Source: RPQJ01 sp963732375 (GTDB taxonomy: Bacteria > Pseudomonadota > Gammaproteobacteria > Steroidobacterales > Steroidobacteraceae). Taken from it: a stretch of DNA of 64,000 nt. The stretch lies in the NCBI GenBank assembly GCA_963732375.1, contig CAVSZE010000003.1, forward strand, positions 310,001 through 374,000, read 5' to 3'. The notes beneath the pieces were generated by a model. The model searched no databases, had not been told where the DNA came from, and saw nothing but the letters and a program-made list of their open reading frames with translations. Of this stretch, positions 61,557 through 64,000 are shown piece by piece. The translations under genes were made by a program, and so were the position numbers. Each line of letters opens with the position of its first letter. The stretch's first letter is position 1.

Positions 61557-62999
61557 TCAGTCGTCGTCGACCTTGATCTCGACACGTTCGGCGGTCAACG
61601 CCGTGCCGCTCCAGCTGCCCCAGGCCTCCACCAGCTGTCCGTCAGCGGTGGTGAAGAACTGGTCCAGGGTCAACACGACGTTCCCTTCGAGCCGGAACTT
61701 CGTCGCATCCGTGGTCTTCACCAGAACCGACAGGATGTGGAAGTCCGGGCGCACGGGCTGGCCGAAAGGCCCGCGCAGGCTGACCGCGTCCGCCGGATCG
61801 ATGCGCACCACCCGCGTGGCGAGTACTGCATCGCTGCCGGCCGGCTCCTGGTACCCACGCACGTCGACCCAGGTGCCGACGGCCAGGTCCGTGAAACCGA
61901 AATCACGCTGGTCGAGCTGCGACCTGTCCTCGTAACGCGTCGCATCGTCGGTCGCCACAGTCAGGCCAAGCAGCTCTATCGAGCCGTCTGCCGCCACCTT
62001 GCCGACCTGTGCGACGATGCGAACCGTGTTGACCTGCTCGAAGCAGATCCGCGTCGCTACCAGGGTGCCATTCGCGTCGGCCGCTCCCTTGACCTTGACC
62101 ATCACACCATCCGCAAGGTTCGCGACAGTCCCATTCTCGTACGTAGTGCCAGGCGTCGTCGTGACATGCCATCCGCCCACCTTGAATGCGGTCGCGGACT
62201 CGAACTCGACGATAGTCCCCTCGACGTCGACCACGTCGCCCTGTCCGGGCATCAGCCAGTCGTCCGAACGCAGTTCGACGCGCGTCGCGGCGAATGCCCC
62301 ATCCGGGTCGAACGTAAAGCCCTTCACCAGCACCAGGTCACCCGCGCTCGGATCACCGGTCGCGAAATCGTCCATGTTGGCGCCCGCATAATCGACCACC
62401 AGGTCGTTGATGCTGAATCGATGCGTGGCCTCCGTGAGGTTCGTGACATAGCCCGCGACCTCATATGGCCCACCGTCGGGCTTCATGTCGATACGCGTGG
62501 CGTCGATCGCACCGGCGGCCGGCACGATGCCGCTCACTTCGACGACATCTCCGATCTTGAGTCCGTCGATCGAGGCCGGCTGGATGTTGTCACCCAGCGA
62601 AGTGTCCAGGGTCAGCAACACCGTCTGTCCCATCGCGACGAACGAGCTCGCGACGGTATTGATGCTGGTGATCGGGCCCTCGAGGACGTTGTGATAGCGA
62701 ATGACGTCCGCGTGGTGCGCCCCTCCTTGTGCGTGACCTTTCACCTCGACGTACTGCCCGACTTTCAGCTGCGACTGCGTCGCGGTCTCACCGTCCATCG
62801 TGACCTGGGCGCTGGTCGTGTCATAGCGCACGCCGTCCACGTAGACGCTGCCAAAGCCTGTGATCACTCCCGCGCTCAGCGTCCCCGTTGCCGGCGTTAC
62901 TGAGTCCTTGCTGCCGCCGGAACCGCCGCCGCAGGCACCGAGTCCTGCCAGCAGTGTTGCCATGGCCAATACTGAGATTCTCTTTCCGAGGCCCCTCAT
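61557..62999 (-). CDS. DUF5666-repeat lipoprotein
   Basis: A 480-residue lipoprotein with the lipobox LAGLGAC (Cys23). The rest is a run of about five similar beta-rich modules of the DUF5666 type, each with VxVDGVxYDTxxAxVTxDG, then LKVGQYVEVKG and ATRVELR-like closings. No catalytic motif is seen. The family is widespread in envelope proteins of Proteobacteria; function unknown. It follows (same strand) the gene cut by the right window edge. Confidence 0.85.
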   Translation of the reverse strand: MRGLGKRISVLAMATLLAGLGACGGGSGGSKDSVTPATGTLSAGVITGFGSVYVDGVRYDTTSAQVTMDGETATQSQLKVGQYVEVKGHAQGGAHHADVIRYHNVLEGPITSINTVASSFVAMGQTVLLTLDTSLGDNIQPASIDGLKIGDVVEVSGIVPAAGAIDATRIDMKPDGGPYEVAGYVTNLTEATHRFSINDLVVDYAGANMDDFATGDPSAGDLVLVKGFTFDPDGAFAATRVELRSDDWLMPGQGDVVDVEGTIVEFESATAFKVGGWHVTTTPGTTYENGTVANLADGVMVKVKGAADANGTLVATRICFEQVNTVRIVAQVGKVAADGSIELLGLTVATDDATRYEDRSQLDQRDFGFTDLAVGTWVDVRGYQEPAGSDAVLATRVVRIDPADAVSLRGPFGQPVRPDFHILSVLVKTTDATKFRLEGNVVLTLDQFFTTADGQLVEAWGSWSGTALTAERVEIKVDDD

Positions 63000-63058
63000 G
63001 TCGGTCCTCCTTGCGCGCTGTCGCGCGCGTCTGTTCGGCAGGCACCTGCCTGCGTACT

Positions 63059-63098
63059 GGCTGGCAGGGCCTGCGAATCCATGCAGGCCCTGCCAGCC
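63059..63098 (-). terminator. Very strong 16-base-pair hairpin
   Basis: A perfect 16-base stem (63059-63074 with 63083-63098, GGCTGGCAGGGCCTGC) has an 8-base loop and begins 6 bases after the stop of the gene at the right edge. No T run follows. It could terminate or act as a 3' stabiliser before the DUF5666 gene. Confidence 0.65.
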
Positions 63099-63104
63099 TC
63101 GACG

Positions 63105-64000
63105 TCACGGGACGTCAGGCACGAAGTCCCAGATATGCTCAGGAATCTCGTAGTTGTGTATGAACTCGATGGCACGCAGGCCGTCGGAGGTGGCCGCTAC
63201 GACGCCGTCGATACCCGTCACCGCTGCCGGCTGTGGACCATTCTGGTCGCCCAGCCAATCCATAAGACTGACGCCACGCGCTTCCTGCCAGCGTGTGGTG
63301 CCGGGGATGGGCTTCAGGACCTCGAGCTTGCGGTCGTGCCAGGCGCTGCGCAGATAGCTCGTTGCACGGAAGTTCACGAAGCGTTCGTTAGCCGGTGCCG
63401 GCATGCTTGCCGTCGCGGCCTTCGTCGTGCACTGGTCAATCGGAAGGTACGGTACACCGTCTCCGCCGCCACAGTCCCTGATCAGCGCTGGCAGCGTGAA
63501 AACGTTTGCCGTGGAGATCTCCGTGTCGAGCGTGATCTTCATGATGCGATTCATGTACTGAACCAGGTCGACCGTGATGATGCCGGTCTTGTCGGCCGCG
63601 CCCGCGAGGAAAGACCCAGCGCGGACGAAGTCCCGGCTGCCGAGCCGCTCACCACCGGCGCAGACTGGGTTGAAGCCCCCGCCTGAGGCGAAGCAGGTGT
63701 CAGCGGGGCTCAGGTCACTCTCACCACGGGGCAGCAGGTGGCGCAGGCTCGCGTCGAACTTGGCATAGTCGACAGCCGCGAGCGCCGGATGGTACTGAGT
63801 GCCGGCCGCAGGGTCGCCATGCGCGAAGGTGTCGACCTCGTTGGGGTCCGTCTGCAGGTGCCCGTACTTCATTACGCGCGCGTACAGCGCGAGGTTCTCC
63901 ATCGGGGAGTCGATCACCCGCCAGCTGGTACATGGCAGGTTGCCCGAGGCATTCGCGGCGCAGTCGTAGCCGAGCCGCAGCCGGCCGGTTTCGTCCTGGT
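63105..64000 (-). CDS. Unrecognised, probably exported protein, 5' part outside window
   Basis: The frame is open from the right edge to the stop at 63105-63107, so at least 297 residues of a larger protein are seen; the true start is missing. The visible part has several Cys in short motifs (YDCAAN, NLPCTSW, DTCFASG, NPVCAGG, RDCGGGDG, DQCTT), as in exported disulfide-bonded proteins. It ends HIWDFVPDVP. I do not recognise the family. It precedes a DUF5666 lipoprotein on the same strand, which suggests an envelope-related job. Confidence 0.6.
   Translation of the reverse strand, partial: QDETGRLRLGYDCAANASGNLPCTSWRVIDSPMENLALYARVMKYGHLQTDPNEVDTFAHGDPAAGTQYHPALAAVDYAKFDASLRHLLPRGESDLSPADTCFASGGGFNPVCAGGERLGSRDFVRAGSFLAGAADKTGIITVDLVQYMNRIMKITLDTEISTANVFTLPALIRDCGGGDGVPYLPIDQCTTKAATASMPAPANERFVNFRATSYLRSAWHDRKLEVLKPIPGTTRWQEARGVSLMDWLGDQNGPQPAAVTGIDGVVAATSDGLRAIEFIHNYEIPEHIWDFVPDVP

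Overview
The window is GC-rich DNA (about two-thirds G+C by eye), densely packed with genes from a Gram-negative bacterium. LPS acyltransferase, TonB receptor, porin-like and lipoprotein genes, E. coli-like AhpC/AhpF and a yqjD-yqjE-yqjK-type stress operon suggest Proteobacteria, most likely Gammaproteobacteria. That assignment is inferred from gene content only. I saw no rRNA, tRNA, CRISPR array or complete insertion sequence.

Region 1 (1-8803, minus strand) reads as one long collinear unit. An SDR reductase is followed by a corrinoid methyl-transfer set: MttB-type methyltransferase, corrinoid protein, RACo-like reductive activator, MetH-activation-domain protein, homocysteine methyltransferase and an unknown 109-residue protein. 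The genes overlap or abut. The set looks like a methionine synthase split into separate proteins and fed by a methylated amine instead of methyl-folate. A two-helix small protein, an LpxA-like acyltransferase and two lipoproteins follow.

Region 2 (8900-23600) is mostly housekeeping and stress: ahpC-ahpF behind a possible OxyR site, glyoxalase-fold genes (one frameshifted), a REC-GGDEF-EAL protein, a DNA glycosylase, HtpX, a TonB receptor, a GNAT enzyme, gamma-glutamyltransferase, an ornithine cyclodeaminase homologue and a GlsB-type membrane protein.

Region 3 (23600-40800) is centred on cyanophycin and arginine. It holds cphA with a cphA-like Mur ligase, and cyanophycinase with isoaspartyl dipeptidase. 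Between them lie a lysyl-phosphatidylglycerol synthase/AcvB pair (opposite strand), an SPFH/NfeD pair and a tautomerase/cupin pair with a divergent regulator. TfoX-like, metallophosphoesterase (frameshifted) and dimethylargininase genes follow.

Region 4 (41760-55935) is the most striking. A flavin/iron-sulfur oxidoreductase is divergent from a six-gene operon: TPR protein, membrane cytochrome b-like protein, 21-haem c-type cytochrome, 1420-residue cytochrome with 57 CxxCH motifs plus one CxxxCH, SPOR-TPR-beta-barrel outer-membrane protein, and lipoprotein. This layout fits an electron route from the cytoplasm or quinone pool to the cell surface. Two related palindromic elements lie in the convergent gaps at the two ends.

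Region 5 (55937-64000) holds an acyl-CoA dehydrogenase with an unusual direct-repeat array upstream, the yqjDEK-like operon, a two-component system, a DUF5666 lipoprotein and the C-terminal part of an unrecognised protein.
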